Assembly (NCBI RefSeq): GCF_002795845.1
Contig: NZ_CP011797.1
Span: 1,697,501-1,761,500, forward strand
Length of the DNA: 64,000 nucleotides
DNA from: Reinekea forsetii
GTDB lineage: Bacteria; Pseudomonadota; Gammaproteobacteria; Pseudomonadales; Natronospirillaceae
Direction of reading: 5' to 3'
Below the pieces are notes generated by a model. It did not search any database and was not told the origin of the DNA. It saw only the letters and a list, made by a program, of their open reading frames with translations. Position numbers and translations under genes: made by a program. The stretch's first letter is position 1. Each line of letters starts with the position of its first letter. Below, one piece after another: positions 1 through 15,496 of this stretch.

Positions 1-1214
<1,214 letters not shown>

Positions 1215-1266
1215 CTACCTTAAAACCAAGCGGAAAAAACGCGGCGAGTATACCTTAAAAGCGCCA

Positions 1267-1893
1267 TTAGGCCACGTCGATCATCGCTTGAGCGGCGCGA
1301 TGCAATTTTTGTCGATACCACATCAGGTGCCAGCGCCGGCCGCCCGACTGTCGCCACAACAGGGCACAGCGGACGCCATAGAGCAAAAGGGTGCGGACCT
1401 TTTCAGCGACCTTGGGGTTCTGTAAGTGGGTTGGGTTGCCGGTGACGCGAATGCGAAAGTTTAATTGACTGATGCTGTTCTGGTAACAACGCGCGGCAGA
1501 GCCGATCACGGCTTCATGACTGTAGCTGTCGAAATAGCGTTGCTGTTCAGCCGTTCGGGTCAAGGCCTTGGACAGCTCGTTCATCAGGTCGGAGCGCTTA
1601 TCGAGTTTGGCCTGAACGGCCATAATAGCCATGGCGTACTGCAACACCTCCCGGCCGACGCCTCGGCCGTTCTTTGCCAGGGCGGTGTTTAAGATGGTTA
1701 AGCCATGATCGAGACTGGCCGGGCCATTAAATACATCATCGAACGAGCTGGGCGCCAGATTGAGGACGGTCTTTAACGCATTGGTCAGCTGGTCGCTGTC
1801 CAATTCTCCAGACTTGGCCAGTTGATCAACCAAACTGGCGGCCTGGAAAATGCCTGCCAGAGCCATGGTTTGGTGCGAGAGATTGGTAGACAT
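1267..1893 (-). CDS. hflD: High-frequency lysogenization protein HflD homolog
   Basis: A 208-residue, largely helical HflD-family protein. In E. coli HflD is a membrane-associated protein that restrains the phage lambda CII activator; its normal cellular role is unclear. Family features are the N-terminal stretch QTMALAGIFQAASLVDQLA and, near residues 125-150, the segment YSHEAVIGSAARCYQNSIS. Length matches the family (about 205-213). It lies 21 bp downstream of mnmA and 61 bp upstream of purB on the same strand, so co-transcription is likely, and this mnmA-hflD-purB order is conserved across gammaproteobacteria. The assignment rests on both sequence and position. Confidence 0.93.
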   Translation of the reverse strand: MSTNLSHQTMALAGIFQAASLVDQLAKSGELDSDQLTNALKTVLNLAPSSFDDVFNGPASLDHGLTILNTALAKNGRGVGREVLQYAMAIMAVQAKLDKRSDLMNELSKALTRTAEQQRYFDSYSHEAVIGSAARCYQNSISQLNFRIRVTGNPTHLQNPKVAEKVRTLLLYGVRCALLWRQSGGRRWHLMWYRQKLHRAAQAMIDVA

Positions 1894-1914
1894 TAGGTAT
1901 CCTTTGCCATGCAG

Positions 1915-3009
1915 TTAAAGCCAGGTCGATTCGATTACACCACCGCCGAGACATCGATCGCCACTGTAAAATACAGCGGATTGGCCTGGTGTAATGGCTC
2001 TTTGTGGCAAATCAAAATCAACAACATAATGGCCATCGGCTGTTTTGCTCAGCGCACAATGTTGATCTGGTTGGCGATAACGGTGCTTGCAAGTCACGGA
2101 AATCGGCAATTTGGGGCCTGTTTCGTCTACCCAGTAGACAGAATCCATGCGTAAATGCTGCGTGAATAGGGCCTCGTTGTCAGTGCCCTGCACGACGACC
2201 AGCACATTTCGATCTAGATCCTTATGGGCCACAAACCAAGGGGCTTCACCATAATGCGTGCCGCCTATGCCCAAGCCCTGGCGTTGGCCAATGGTGTAAT
2301 ACATCAGGCCCTGGTGTTGCGCTAAGGTCTCGCCATTGATGGTTTCGATGGCACCCGGCCGGGCCGGCAGATATTGTTTTAGAAAGTCGGCAAAACGCCG
2401 CTCACCAATGAAACAGATGCCTGTGCTGTCCTTCTTCTTCGCCGTGGCCAATTGGTATTTTTCGGCAATAGCGCGGACCACCGGTTTCTCCAACTCACCC
2501 ACCGGGAAGAGGGTTTTGGCAAATTGCTCGTGGCCGACGGCATGGAGAAAGTAACTTTGATCCTTATTGCCATCGAGCCCGCGTAGCAGCTGAGCGCGGC
2601 CATCCACCAGCGCGGTTCGGGCATAATGGCCGGTCGCGATTTTGTCAGCGCCTAGGCTGAGGGCATAGTCGAGGAAGGCTTTGAATTTGATTTCGCGGTT
2701 ACAGAGGATATCCGGATTGGGCGTTCGACCGGCCTTATATTCGGTGAGAAAGTGTTCGAACACCTCATCCCAGTATTCGGCGGCAAAATTGGCCTTGTGC
2801 AGCTTGATGCCCAGCTTGTCTGCGACCGCTTGGGCATCGGCTAAATCCACTTTGGCCGTGCAATGATCGGTGCCATCATCCTCATCCCAGTTTTTCATAA
2901 ACAGACCCTCAACCTGATAGCCCTGCTCCAGCAGCAGGGCGGCGGTGACCGAAGAGTCTACCCCGCCAGACATGCCGACTATTACAGTTGTTGAGCCATT
3001 GGTGGTCAT
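1915..3009 (-). CDS. mnmA: tRNA-specific 2-thiouridylase MnmA
   Basis: MnmA makes 2-thiouridine at the wobble position U34 of tRNA-Lys, tRNA-Glu and tRNA-Gln, taking persulfide sulfur from the Tus relay. The 364-residue protein has the PP-loop ATP-pyrophosphatase motif SGGVDSS at residues 14-20. The nucleophilic cysteine is Cys103 (in ILCNREIKF) and the sulfur-receiving cysteine is Cys199 (in STGICFIGE), as in E. coli. The start codon overlaps the nudJ stop by 4 bp (ATGA), indicating translational coupling. The sulfur donors tusD-C-B-E are encoded about 19 kb away in this same window, so most of the s2U pathway is visible here. Confidence 0.97.
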   Translation of the reverse strand: MTTNGSTTVIVGMSGGVDSSVTAALLLEQGYQVEGLFMKNWDEDDGTDHCTAKVDLADAQAVADKLGIKLHKANFAAEYWDEVFEHFLTEYKAGRTPNPDILCNREIKFKAFLDYALSLGADKIATGHYARTALVDGRAQLLRGLDGNKDQSYFLHAVGHEQFAKTLFPVGELEKPVVRAIAEKYQLATAKKKDSTGICFIGERRFADFLKQYLPARPGAIETINGETLAQHQGLMYYTIGQRQGLGIGGTHYGEAPWFVAHKDLDRNVLVVVQGTDNEALFTQHLRMDSVYWVDETGPKLPISVTCKHRYRQPDQHCALSKTADGHYVVDFDLPQRAITPGQSAVFYSGDRCLGGGVIESTWL

Positions 3010-3461
3010 TGGTGATCTCCCAGGTACAGGTCATGAATAAGGTTGACAGGGTAAATGGGCGCATCCGGGCAATCTTCAAGGGTTTGGCGTGTTAATTCGC
3101 TTCTTAATTGATACTTATTAGCCTGCAGGTCGTCTAGATCGAGCCATTGAGCCGACAAGATGTCTGGATCGAGTGTTTCGCTCAACCGCTCTAGGGCCAC
3201 GGCATGAAAACAAATCCGCAGATAGTGCGTGCCGCTGGTGCCATGAATGCCTTGGTAAATCGCCTGGAGACCTGTAATTTCAACTTTATAGCCGGTTTCT
3301 TCGAGGGCCTCGCGCTGTGCGGCGGCGATTAGATCTTCGCCATCCTCGACATGACCTGCAGGTTGATTCCAACAATTTATACCGTTATCTATTTCGTTTA
3401 CCATAAGCATTTTGTTGTCCTGTAGACAGACAACAGCGACGGTGAGGTGAGGGTATGACAT
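3006..3461 (-). CDS. nudJ: Nudix phosphatase NudJ
   Basis: A 151-residue Nudix hydrolase. E. coli NudJ (YmfB) removes phosphates from nucleoside di- and triphosphates and from thiamine pyrophosphate (HMP-PP). The Nudix box is complete at residues 36-58: G36, E42, R50-E51, E54-E55 and G57, the metal-binding catalytic pattern GX5EX7REUXEEXGU. It is the first gene of the minus-strand operon nudJ-mnmA-hflD-purB and overlaps mnmA by 4 bp. The position beside mnmA is conserved in E. coli and supports naming it NudJ rather than a generic Nudix protein. The 201 bp separating it from divergent fabV should hold both promoters; none is clear by eye. Confidence 0.9.
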   Translation of the reverse strand: MSYPHLTVAVVCLQDNKMLMVNEIDNGINCWNQPAGHVEDGEDLIAAAQREALEETGYKVEITGLQAIYQGIHGTSGTHYLRICFHAVALERLSETLDPDILSAQWLDLDDLQANKYQLRSELTRQTLEDCPDAPIYPVNLIHDLYLGDHQ

Positions 3462-3662
3462 GGACAGAATCCTATTTTGTAGAGCTAATGCTGATTATCG
3501 TTTCATTCAACAGCGAATATAGCAATGGATTCACAAGTCTTATGCAAGTGGCGGGACGATTTTTGTCAGCAGTTCCATTAAACTAACCACAAAGTATAGA
3601 TTAAATCGTATCGTTATTGGCGATGCCAAACACCCTAGGTGATTAAATAAAGGAAGTTATCG

Positions 3663-4841
3663 ATGATCATTCAGCCCAAAATTCGAGGTTTTATTTGCAC
3701 CACGGCCCATCCCACCGGCTGTGCGGCAAATGTTCAAGAGCAAATTGACTATGTTCAAGCTCATAAGGCCGACATTGACGGACCCAAAAATGTCCTCGTG
3801 ATCGGCTGTTCCAATGGCTATGGCCTCGCCTCACGGATCACCTCCGCGTTCGGTTTTGGTGCCAATACTCTGGGCGTGATGTTTGAGAAAGAGCCGAGTG
3901 AACGCCGCCCGGCTTCAGCCGGTTGGTACAACACCTTTGCGCTGGAAAAGGCCGCTCAGCAACAGGGCCTATTTGCCAAGGCTTTGAATATGGACGCCTT
4001 TTCGAACGAAGCCAAAACGGCGGTGATTGAAGAAATCAAAGCCAATATGGGTAAGATTGACCTTGTCGTTTACAGTCTGGGCGCCCCCCGGCGGAAGGAT
4101 CCGGTCTCGGGTGAGGTCTATTCCTCCACGCTGAAGCCGATTGGTCAGCAGGTAACGCGCAAGAATTTAAACACCGATACCAAGGTTGTGTCGGATATCA
4201 CCTTAGAACCTGCTAGCGATGAGGAAATCTTCAATACCGTTAAGGTCATGGGTGGTGAAGACTGGGAACTATGGATCGAAGCCTTATTGGCGGCCGATGT
4301 CCTGGCTGATGGCGCCAAGACCACTGCATATACCTATATCGGTAAAGACCTGACCTGGCCAATCTATGGTGGCGCCACTATCGGCAAGGCTAAGGAAGAC
4401 CTCGACCGCGCCTCGACTGCAATTGGCACACGTCTAGCCAATAGCGTAAACGGCCAGTCCCATGTGTCTGTCTTAAAAGCTTTAGTCACGCAGTCGAGCT
4501 CTGCCATTCCGGTTATGCCGCTCTATATATCGGCGTTGTATAAGGTTATGAAGGAAGAGGGCACCCATGAGGGTTGCATCGAGCAGATCTTTGGACTGAT
4601 GTACCATCAGCTCTATTCTGGCCAAGCGCTCAATTTGGACGATACCGGCCGAATTCGTATGGAGGATAACGAATTAAAGGATTCGGTCCAGCAACGAGTT
4701 GCTGAGCTCTGGGCGCAGGTAAACACCGAAAACCTGACCGAGGTAACCGACTTTAACGGTTACCAGGCCGAGTTTTTCCGCCTCTTTGGTTTTGGTTTTG
4801 AAGGAGTCGACTACGCTGCGGAGGTCGACCCGATCGTTTAG
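3663..4841 (+). CDS. fabV: NADH-dependent trans-2-enoyl-ACP reductase FabV
   Basis: FabV catalyses the last step of each fatty-acid elongation cycle, reducing trans-2-enoyl-ACP with NADH. It replaces or supplements FabI and is intrinsically triclosan-tolerant. The 392-residue length is typical. The family's Y-x8-K active site is present as Tyr235 and Lys244 (in YGGATIGKAK), and the nucleotide-binding GCSNGYGLAS lies at residues 48-57. An AAAGGAAG ribosome site precedes the ATG. The gene sits between nudJ and rluE, where E. coli has no such gene. Its 3' end overlaps the convergent rluE by 89 bp. No other enoyl reductase is visible in the window. Confidence 0.96.
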   Translation: MIIQPKIRGFICTTAHPTGCAANVQEQIDYVQAHKADIDGPKNVLVIGCSNGYGLASRITSAFGFGANTLGVMFEKEPSERRPASAGWYNTFALEKAAQQQGLFAKALNMDAFSNEAKTAVIEEIKANMGKIDLVVYSLGAPRRKDPVSGEVYSSTLKPIGQQVTRKNLNTDTKVVSDITLEPASDEEIFNTVKVMGGEDWELWIEALLAADVLADGAKTTAYTYIGKDLTWPIYGGATIGKAKEDLDRASTAIGTRLANSVNGQSHVSVLKALVTQSSSAIPVMPLYISALYKVMKEEGTHEGCIEQIFGLMYHQLYSGQALNLDDTGRIRMEDNELKDSVQQRVAELWAQVNTENLTEVTDFNGYQAEFFRLFGFGFEGVDYAAEVDPIV

Positions 4842-5460
4842 TCGACGCAACCTGTGATGGGGGGGCCTTGGGGCCCCCTTTTTTGGCTTCACAGTTTATA
4901 CCGTTATCTAAGAGCATGTCTTCGGTTAATTCCATAACCTGGCCGGGCATTAGGTCAACGACAGACAGGTTAGCCAATTCCGATCGGATCAAGCGCAGGG
5001 TCGGTAGCCCAACCGCGGCCGTCATCCGGCGTACCTGCCGGTTACGGCCCTCCGTCAAGGTGAGTGAAATCCAGCTGGTTGGTATAAGGCGTCGGCGGCG
5101 GATCGGCGGTGTTCTCGGCCATAGCCAAAGGGGTGGTTCTATGGCCTCTGCCCGACAGGGTGCACAGGCTCCATCGGTGAGTGTCACGCCCTGGCTTAAT
5201 TGCGCCAGCTGAGCGGGCGTGACCTGACCTTCCACCTGGGCCAGATAGGTCTTCGCGACCTTGAACAGGGGGTGCATCATGCGGTGAATCAGGGCGCCAT
5301 TGTCGGTCAACAACAGCAGGCCTTCAGAATCATAATCCAGTCGGCCGGCGCCGTAGATGTCGGGTACCCTGATATAGTCGGCCAAGGTCGCTCTGCCACG
5401 ATCATCGGTAAACTGGGTTAATACCTGAAAGGGTTTATTAAAGAGTAGGTAGCGCGGCAT
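4753..5460 (-). CDS. rluE: 23S rRNA pseudouridine synthase RluE-like
   Basis: An RsuA-family pseudouridine synthase. RluE modifies U2457 of 23S rRNA in E. coli. The catalytic motif GRLDYDSEG is at residues 39-47, with Asp42 the expected nucleophile, and TEGRNRQVRRM is the conserved C-terminal family motif. The catalytic domain ends near residue 190. The remaining roughly 45 residues are basic and low in complexity; they are read through the fabV terminator hairpin and 89 bp of antisense fabV. The gene is therefore longer than E. coli RluE (217 residues), and the tail may be a read-on extension without function. In E. coli rluE also neighbours nudJ and icd. The ATG is preceded by GAGGAAG. Confidence 0.88.
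   Translation of the reverse strand: MPRYLLFNKPFQVLTQFTDDRGRATLADYIRVPDIYGAGRLDYDSEGLLLLTDNGALIHRMMHPLFKVAKTYLAQVEGQVTPAQLAQLSQGVTLTDGACAPCRAEAIEPPLWLWPRTPPIRRRRLIPTSWISLTLTEGRNRQVRRMTAAVGLPTLRLIRSELANLSVVDLMPGQVMELTEDMLLDNGINCEAKKGGPKAPPSQVASTKRSGRPPQRSRLLQNQNQRGGKTRPGNR
4861..4884 (+). terminator. Intrinsic terminator of fabV, inside rluE
   Basis: A 7-bp GC stem GGGGGCC/GGCCCCC with loop TTGG is followed by six T residues, 20 bp after the fabV stop. It lies within the coding sequence of the convergent rluE as drawn, so the palindrome is also translated there. Confidence 0.85.
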
Positions 5461-5584
5461 AAATGGGTATTTCTTCCTCGTGTGGCGACGGGTCTATTAG
5501 TGCAATTAGCCTAAAGTCCGATTACTTTCGCGCCTTCAGCTGCTATTATCCAGCGCAAATTTACAGCGATTGACGTGTGGGTAA

Positions 5585-7858
<2,274 letters not shown>

Positions 7859-7905
7859 GCCAACCGGCGTTGCTGGGGTGTAAGTAAGGTCACCCCCAAA
7901 ATCAG

Positions 7906-7932
7906 AAAAGCCCGGATAAACCGGGCTTTTTC
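7906..7932. terminator. Bidirectional terminator between icd and cspD
   Basis: A 10-bp perfect stem AAAAGCCCGG/CCGGGCTTTT with loop ATAAA gives A and T tracts on both sides. It is placed 47 bp after icd and 15 bp after the convergent cspD, so it can serve both. Confidence 0.9.
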
Positions 7933-7946
7933 GTCTCACTCAGAAC

Positions 7947-8210
7947 CTAGTTTGGCTCTTTCGCAGTGGTCTTAGGTGCAATGGATGCTCCGACAGTCGC
8001 TTCCGATTTGGCAACCTGGATATTGACGGCGTGAATACCATGTTCAGACTTGACCGTTTCGAACTCCACTTCTTGTCCAGCTTTTAGCGTTTTGTAACCT
8101 TCCATTTCGATAGAAGAGAAATGTGCAAATAAGTCCTCCTTATGGTCATCACAAACGATGAAGCCAAACCCTTTGGCATTATTAAACCATTTTACTTTCC
8201 CTACAGGCAT
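7947..8210 (-). CDS. cspD: Cold-shock domain protein CspD
   Basis: A small single-stranded nucleic-acid-binding protein with one cold-shock OB fold. RNP1 is KGFGFI at residues 13-18 and RNP2 is DLFAHFS at 26-32. At 87 residues it carries a roughly 18-residue tail past the domain, as CspD-type proteins do. E. coli CspD inhibits replication in stationary phase; the same role here is inferred from homology and from the conserved divergent position next to clpS-clpA, which is the same in E. coli and Pseudomonas. AAGGGG precedes the ATG. The gene shares the terminator at 7906-7932 with icd. Confidence 0.92.
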   Translation of the reverse strand: MPVGKVKWFNNAKGFGFIVCDDHKEDLFAHFSSIEMEGYKTLKAGQEVEFETVKSEHGIHAVNIQVAKSEATVGASIAPKTTAKEPN

Positions 8211-8486
8211 AACTGACCCCTTACGACCTAACTATACTAAGATATACCGCTGATCTGCCGTACTGCTTGAACCGAACTGTCAACAACTGCGCGCAACCGA
8301 TGTCGAAGGATATTTACGTTCAATCCCTAACAATTGCGACGTGCTACTATGGAATACCGTTGAAACTTTCAAGTCAACCCCCATTTAATCAAGTTATGAT
8401 CGATCAGGCGTTAGAATTGAGGATTGGTTCTAAACTATTCGATCCATATTCTCTGACGTTCGTATTCATTAATAGAGTTATAGATA

Positions 8487-8888
8487 ATGTCATTTCGTCC
8501 TACTATCAAAACAATGTCTAGGCCAACGTCCCTTGGTGTGATTCTGGGTACAAGACTATCGGACGACGGTCAATCGTCGCCCGATGGTACCGGTGATGTC
8601 GCCGTGCAACCGGTGGATCCTGAATTAAAGAAACCATCGTTGTTCCGTGTTGTCCTCATGAACGATGATTTCACACCGATGGAATTCGTAGTGCACATTC
8701 TGGAGCAGTTTTTCGCAATGAATCGAGAAAAGGCTACCCAAGTGATGCTGGCAGTGCATACTCAAGGTAAAGGCGTATGCGGCGTCTACACTAAAGATAT
8801 CGCTGAGACAAAAGCTGCGCTAGTTAACGATTATTCGCGTGAGAACCAACATCCACTGATGTGTGAAGTTGAAGAGTTAGACGATTGA
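8487..8888 (+). CDS. clpS: ClpS adaptor for the N-degron pathway
   Basis: ClpS binds proteins with Leu, Phe, Tyr or Trp at the N-terminus and hands them to ClpAP. The core [20 protein letters not shown] begins near residue 52; its NDD-T-M-V-L pattern builds the N-degron pocket. The conserved lysine-rich turn is [17 protein letters not shown]. The annotated start gives 133 residues, longer than E. coli ClpS (106), so the first roughly 50 residues are a poorly conserved extension. An internal ATG at 8514 is an alternative start, and neither has a strong ribosome site. clpA follows 24 bp later; bpt and aat, which make ClpS substrates, are also in the window. Confidence 0.92.
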   Translation: MSFRPTIKTMSRPTSLGVILGTRLSDDGQSSPDGTGDVAVQPVDPELKKPSLFRVVLMNDDFTPMEFVVHILEQFFAMNREKATQVMLAVHTQGKGVCGVYTKDIAETKAALVNDYSRENQHPLMCEVEELDD

Positions 8889-8912
8889 TTTCGTCGAGGA
8901 AGGGTGAATCAT

Positions 8913-11186
8913 ATGTTGAGTAAAGATTTAGAGTTAACCCTAAATAGTGCATTCAAGGAGGCTAGGGCGAAGCGGCACGAGTTTATGACCGTTGAGCACC
9001 TGCTACTTGCACTGTTGGACAATCACGCTGCTGCCGATGTGTTAAATGCCTGTGCGGCGGATATTCCCCAGTTACGCCGGGATTTGATCGAGTTTATCGA
9101 TTCCACCACGCCCTTGATCTCGGTCGGTGATGAAGACCGTGAAACGCAACCGACACTCGGCTTTCAGCGCGTGCTGCAGCGGGCCGTGTTCCACGTCCAG
9201 TCGTCGGGTAAAAAAGAAGTGACCGGTGCCAATGTGCTGGTTGCGATCTTCTCTGAGCAAGAGAGTCAGGCCGTCTACTTCCTGAAACAACAGAGTATCT
9301 CGCGTATCGATGTGGTCAATTTCATCGCCCATGGTATCTCGAAGGTCCAGTCGGATGATCCGGAACAGCAGGACTTTCAACAGGATGGAGGGCAAGAAGA
9401 GGCCGGCGGTGAAGCCAGTGGCGGTAATCCATTGGATAGCTTTGCCACCAATTTAAACGAGGCAGCCAAGAAAGGTCGTATTGATCCCCTAGTTGGGCGT
9501 GACTACGAAGTTGATCGGGTGGTGCAGATACTGTCTCGTCGGCGTAAGAACAACCCTCTGCTGGTTGGTGAGACCGGCGTGGGTAAGACGGCAATCGCTG
9601 AGGGCCTCGCCAAACGGATCGAAGACGGCGAAGTGCCCGATATTATGCTCGGTGCCCAGGTCTATTCACTCGATCTCGGCGCGTTGCTGGCGGGTACCAA
9701 ATATCGCGGTGACTTTGAGAAGCGTCTGAAGGGTTTGCTCGCCGAGTTAAAGAAGCGTGACAAGTCGATTCTATTTATCGATGAAATCCATACTATTATC
9801 GGTGCCGGTGCGGCCTCCGGTGGCGTTATGGACGCATCGAACCTGCTCAAGCCGATGTTGAGTTCCGGTGAACTGCGCTGCATTGGTTCGACCACCTATC
9901 AGGAATTTCGCGGTATTTTTGAGAAGGACTCGGCCTTAACCCGCCGTTTCCAAAAAATCGACGTCAATGAACCGTCGGTCGAAGAGACCTACCGTATCCT
10001 GAAGGGTTTGAAATCCCGCTTTGAAGACCATCACCACCTACGATATACCGATAAGGCTCTGCGTGCCGCGGCTGAGTTATCCGACCGTTACATCACTGAT
10101 CGCCATTTACCCGACAAGGCTATCGACGTTATTGACGAAGCCGGCGCTGCCGAGCGACTCAAGTCCGAAAGTAAGCGCAAGAAGTCGATCGGCGTGAGCG
10201 ATGTTGAACGCGTTGTCGCATTGATTGCGCGCATACCCGCGCGATCGGTTAACAAGGACGATAAGTCGTTGCTGGCCAATCTGGAACGCAATCTGAAGAT
10301 GACCGTCTTTGGCCAGGATGAAGCGATTGAGAATATCTCCTCCGCGATCAAGTTGGCGCGAGCGGGTCTGAAATCGGCCGACAAGCCGATTGGCTCCTTT
10401 CTCTTTACCGGCCCTACCGGCGTGGGTAAGACTGAAGTCACCAAGCAGCTGGCCGAGTCCCTTGGCGTGGAGTTGCTGCGTTTCGATATGTCTGAATATA
10501 TGGAACGCCATACCGCGTCCAGGCTAATCGGTGCGCCACCGGGCTATGTTGGCTTCGATCAGGGTGGATTGCTAACCGATGGCATCAATCGGCATCCGCA
10601 CAGCGTGTTGCTGCTCGATGAAATTGAGAAGGCCCATCCAGATGTTTTCAACCTGCTGTTGCAGGTCATGGATCATGGCACCTTAACCGATAACAACGGC
10701 CGTAAGACGGATTTCAGAAATGTCATCATGATTATGACCAGTAATGCCGGCGCGCAAGAGATGAGCCGCCGATCGGTTGGTTTTACCACCCAGGACAATT
10801 CGACCGATGGCATGGAGATGATTAAAAAGACCTTTACGCCGGAGTTCCGCAATCGCTTGGACGGTACGGTCCAGTTCACCGCCTTGTCGCGTGATGTGGT
10901 GATGAATGTGGTCGATAAGTTCTTGGTTGAGTTGCAGGCCCAGCTGGACGACAAGCGGGTGCATATGGAAGTCGACAAGGATGCGCGCGAATGGCTGGCT
11001 GAGACCGGCTACGACAAGGCGATGGGCGCACGTCCTATGGCCCGACTGATCCAAGAGAAGATCAAGCGGCCACTGGCCGATCTGATCCTGTTTGGACCGC
11101 TGGCCAGCCACGGCGGCTCTGTCTTGGTGTCGTTAAAAGACGGGGAGTTGGATGTCAGCGTTATCGGCGAGCTGGCTGAAGCTTAA
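8913..11186 (+). CDS. clpA: ATP-dependent Clp protease ATP-binding subunit ClpA
   Basis: ClpA is the AAA+ unfoldase that feeds substrates, including ClpS-delivered N-degron proteins, into the ClpP peptidase. It shows an N-terminal double Clp-N domain (about 1-145), a first AAA domain with Walker A GETGVGKT at 219-226 and Walker B ILFIDEIH, and a second AAA domain with GPTGVGKT at 500-507. The ATG at 8913 was chosen over an in-frame GTG at 8904 because [11 protein letters not shown] aligns with E. coli ClpA, giving 757 residues against 758. GAGGAAGG lies upstream. It is probably co-transcribed with clpS and ends in its own terminator. Confidence 0.97.
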   Translation: MLSKDLELTLNSAFKEARAKRHEFMTVEHLLLALLDNHAAADVLNACAADIPQLRRDLIEFIDSTTPLISVGDEDRETQPTLGFQRVLQRAVFHVQSSGKKEVTGANVLVAIFSEQESQAVYFLKQQSISRIDVVNFIAHGISKVQSDDPEQQDFQQDGGQEEAGGEASGGNPLDSFATNLNEAAKKGRIDPLVGRDYEVDRVVQILSRRRKNNPLLVGETGVGKTAIAEGLAKRIEDGEVPDIMLGAQVYSLDLGALLAGTKYRGDFEKRLKGLLAELKKRDKSILFIDEIHTIIGAGAASGGVMDASNLLKPMLSSGELRCIGSTTYQEFRGIFEKDSALTRRFQKIDVNEPSVEETYRILKGLKSRFEDHHHLRYTDKALRAAAELSDRYITDRHLPDKAIDVIDEAGAAERLKSESKRKKSIGVSDVERVVALIARIPARSVNKDDKSLLANLERNLKMTVFGQDEAIENISSAIKLARAGLKSADKPIGSFLFTGPTGVGKTEVTKQLAESLGVELLRFDMSEYMERHTASRLIGAPPGYVGFDQGGLLTDGINRHPHSVLLLDEIEKAHPDVFNLLLQVMDHGTLTDNNGRKTDFRNVIMIMTSNAGAQEMSRRSVGFTTQDNSTDGMEMIKKTFTPEFRNRLDGTVQFTALSRDVVMNVVDKFLVELQAQLDDKRVHMEVDKDAREWLAETGYDKAMGARPMARLIQEKIKRPLADLILFGPLASHGGSVLVSLKDGELDVSVIGELAEA

Positions 11187-11212
11187 ATTGACCGCCGGGT
11201 GACCGGCGCGGC

Positions 11213-11243
11213 AATAAAAAAAGCACCCTAGGGTGCTTTTTTT
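11213..11243. terminator. Bidirectional terminator between clpA and infA
   Basis: AAAAAAAGCACCC and GGGTGCTTTTTTT pair around a TA loop, with A and T tracts on either side. It lies 27 bp after clpA and 20 bp after the convergent infA, so it can stop both. Confidence 0.92.
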
Positions 11244-11263
11244 GGTTTCTGGCTTAGCAGTGA

Positions 11264-11482
11264 TTAACGCGCGCGATAAACGATGCGACCCTTCGTTAAG
11301 TCATAAGGTGTGAGTTCAACTTTCACCTTGTCACCCGTTAAGATACGGATGTAGTTTTTGCGCATTTTTCCGGAAATATGAGCGGTAATAACATGACCAT
11401 TCTCAAGCTTTACGCGGAACATAGTATTTGGAAGGGTATCAAGGATCTCTCCTTCCATTTCAATCACATCTTCTTTTGCCAT
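11264..11482 (-). CDS. infA: Translation initiation factor IF-1
   Basis: IF-1 is a single OB-fold factor that occupies the ribosomal A site during initiation and assists IF-2 and IF-3. The 72-residue product begins [19 protein letters not shown] and ends [12 protein letters not shown], nearly the universal IF-1 sequence. The start is the ATG at 11482, preceded by AGGA; the reading frame stays open 22 codons further upstream, but those residues are not part of IF-1. The clpA-infA-bpt-aat arrangement is the usual one in Pseudomonas. Confidence 0.97.
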   Translation of the reverse strand: MAKEDVIEMEGEILDTLPNTMFRVKLENGHVITAHISGKMRKNYIRILTGDKVKVELTPYDLTKGRIVYRAR

Positions 11483-11519
11483 ATTTCCTATAGAAACCTT
11501 TGAGTTCATAACGGCGCGC

Positions 11520-11548
11520 ATTCTGCCTGAAAAAACGGCAATTAGCAA
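11520..11548 (-). promoter_or_regulatory. Possible sigma-70 promoter of infA
   Basis: On the minus strand TTGCTA and CAGAAT are separated by 17 bp, each four of six to consensus, with the -10 about 38 bp before the infA ATG. This is a by-eye match only. Confidence 0.3.
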
Positions 11549-11615
11549 AAAATATGCAACCTTTTTTACTGGAACCAGATTTAGTGGCTGATTTTGAGCC
11601 AGCAGCGGGTCGGAT

Positions 11616-12347
11616 TTACGCGCGCTGCTCTAGCGCCTGCCATTGACCATCGATCAATAGTTCGGTGGGCTGGTATTGCGTCTTGTATTGCATCTTACGA
11701 CAGCCGGGCACCCAGTAGCCTAAATATAGGTAGGGCAGGCCCCATTGCTGAGCCAGATGGATCTGACTCAGGATGCTAAAGACACCCAGAGAACGCTTAT
11801 CTAGATCGGGGTCGAAAAAAGTGTAAACAGCCGACAAGCCAGTGGGCAGCTGATCGGTCACGGCAACGCCAACCAATCGGTCATCGAGGGTCAGATGCAG
11901 CTGAAAGCTGAATTCATTGTTAATCGCCAGGAAATCGCTATAGGTGGCTTCGGACGCCGGAAACATCTCACCGTCGGCATGGCGCTGCGCGATATAGCGT
12001 TCAAACAGGTCATAGTCGGCCTGGCGGAAGACGCAGGGCTGAACGCTGACCTGAATATCTTGATTTTTGTTCCAAATACGCTGCTGAGATTTCTTCTTCT
12101 GAAAATCCTGAATCGGGACGCGAGATGGGATACAGGCGTGACAGGTTTTACAGTCCGGCCGAAACAGGTGTTTGCCGCTGCGCCGAAAGCCGGCCTGTGT
12201 CAATTGCTCGTAGAGATCCAGGGTGACAGCCAGGTCCGGATCGAGAAAGAGGGTGCGAGACTGTCGATCGGCCAGGTAGCTGCAATCGTGCTCGGTGGTC
12301 CGAAATAACTTTATCGAGCCCTCAGGTAGGGTTTCAGGATCGGTCAT
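11616..12347 (-). CDS. bpt: Aspartate/glutamate leucyltransferase Bpt
   Basis: Bpt moves leucine from Leu-tRNA to proteins with N-terminal Asp or Glu, creating an N-degron recognised by ClpS. It belongs to the eukaryotic arginyltransferase (ATE1) fold. The 243-residue length and the cysteine-rich motif [14 protein letters not shown] (C66, C69, C72) match bacterial Bpt, as does [15 protein letters not shown] in the C-terminal half. It overlaps aat by 14 bp on the same strand, so the two transferases are translationally coupled. ClpS and ClpA, which use the tagged proteins, are encoded just beyond infA. Older annotations call it arginyl-tRNA-protein transferase (ate). Confidence 0.95.
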   Translation of the reverse strand: MTDPETLPEGSIKLFRTTEHDCSYLADRQSRTLFLDPDLAVTLDLYEQLTQAGFRRSGKHLFRPDCKTCHACIPSRVPIQDFQKKKSQQRIWNKNQDIQVSVQPCVFRQADYDLFERYIAQRHADGEMFPASEATYSDFLAINNEFSFQLHLTLDDRLVGVAVTDQLPTGLSAVYTFFDPDLDKRSLGVFSILSQIHLAQQWGLPYLYLGYWVPGCRKMQYKTQYQPTELLIDGQWQALEQRA

Positions 12348-13074
12348 CGTGGGGCGCTCTCATCTTTTGCTCGAACAGCTGCTGAAGGACGTTCGGATCC
12401 AGCATGGCCAGACGGGTTAATGTGCGGGGTAGGTTGCTTTCAAAGGTTGGGCGATCGACCAATTGAGCCCCGAGCGAATCCAGATAGGGATTATAGAGCT
12501 GACAGTCAATCAGCGCCATGCCCTGTTGCCGCGTCCATTCGCTCAATGCCACGAAGGCAAACTTTGAGGCGCTGGGGCTCAAAGAAAACATGCTCTCACC
12601 AAAGAATACCCGGTCTATCGCCACACCATAGAGCCCGCCCACTAATTGGCCACGATCGTGAACCTCGATCGAGTGCGCCCAACCATCGCGGTGTAAAGCC
12701 AAATAGCCCTGTTTCATCGGCCTGGTGATCCAGGTGCCGTCATTGCGCAGGTCATTTTGCGCGCAGTGGTGCATGACTTGCTCGAAGCAATGATTCACCG
12801 TGATCTCAATCTGGCTGGCGCGAAACAATTTGCGCAGCGTCCTGGAGCGATGCGCCATGCCGGGCAGCATTACCATGCGCGGCGTCGGCGACCACCAGAG
12901 AATCGGCTCGCCGTCATTAAACCAGGGGAATATGCCGTGTCGATAGGCCTCCAACAGCCAGGGTGTGGTTAACGCTCCGCCTACCGCAAGTAGGCCACTG
13001 GGTTCGCTGAGCGCCTGTTGGATGCTCGGAAATAGGGGATCGAGTTGGGGATCGAGCCAGTGCAGATGGTTCAT
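12334..13074 (-). CDS. aat: Leucyl/phenylalanyl-tRNA-protein transferase Aat
   Basis: Aat adds Leu or Phe from aminoacyl-tRNA to N-terminal Arg or Lys, producing primary N-degrons for ClpS-ClpAP. The family core is clear: SGLLAVGGALTTPWLLEAYR, then GIFPWF and ILWWSPTPRMV, and a C-terminal half with GGLYGV and FGESMFS. The ATG at 13074 gives 246 residues; an in-frame GTG at 13086 would add four, and no strong ribosome site separates them. It is the first gene of the aat-bpt pair and diverges from ftsK, with fewer than 40 bp between the start codons, so its promoter must overlap the ftsK leader. Confidence 0.95.
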   Translation of the reverse strand: MNHLHWLDPQLDPLFPSIQQALSEPSGLLAVGGALTTPWLLEAYRHGIFPWFNDGEPILWWSPTPRMVMLPGMAHRSRTLRKLFRASQIEITVNHCFEQVMHHCAQNDLRNDGTWITRPMKQGYLALHRDGWAHSIEVHDRGQLVGGLYGVAIDRVFFGESMFSLSPSASKFAFVALSEWTRQQGMALIDCQLYNPYLDSLGAQLVDRPTFESNLPRTLTRLAMLDPNVLQQLFEQKMRAPHDDRS

Positions 13075-13112
13075 AAAAAGTGTCACTATTTCAATAAGTT
13101 GGCAGCCATACT

Positions 13113-15485
<2,373 letters not shown>

Positions 15486-15496
15486 AAGAGAGTCTT

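Noticed and set aside
8267-8521. 84-codon plus-strand frame overlapping the start of clpS
   Set aside because: It overlaps the clpS reading frame, has no family resemblance and covers what must be the cspD/clpS promoter region.
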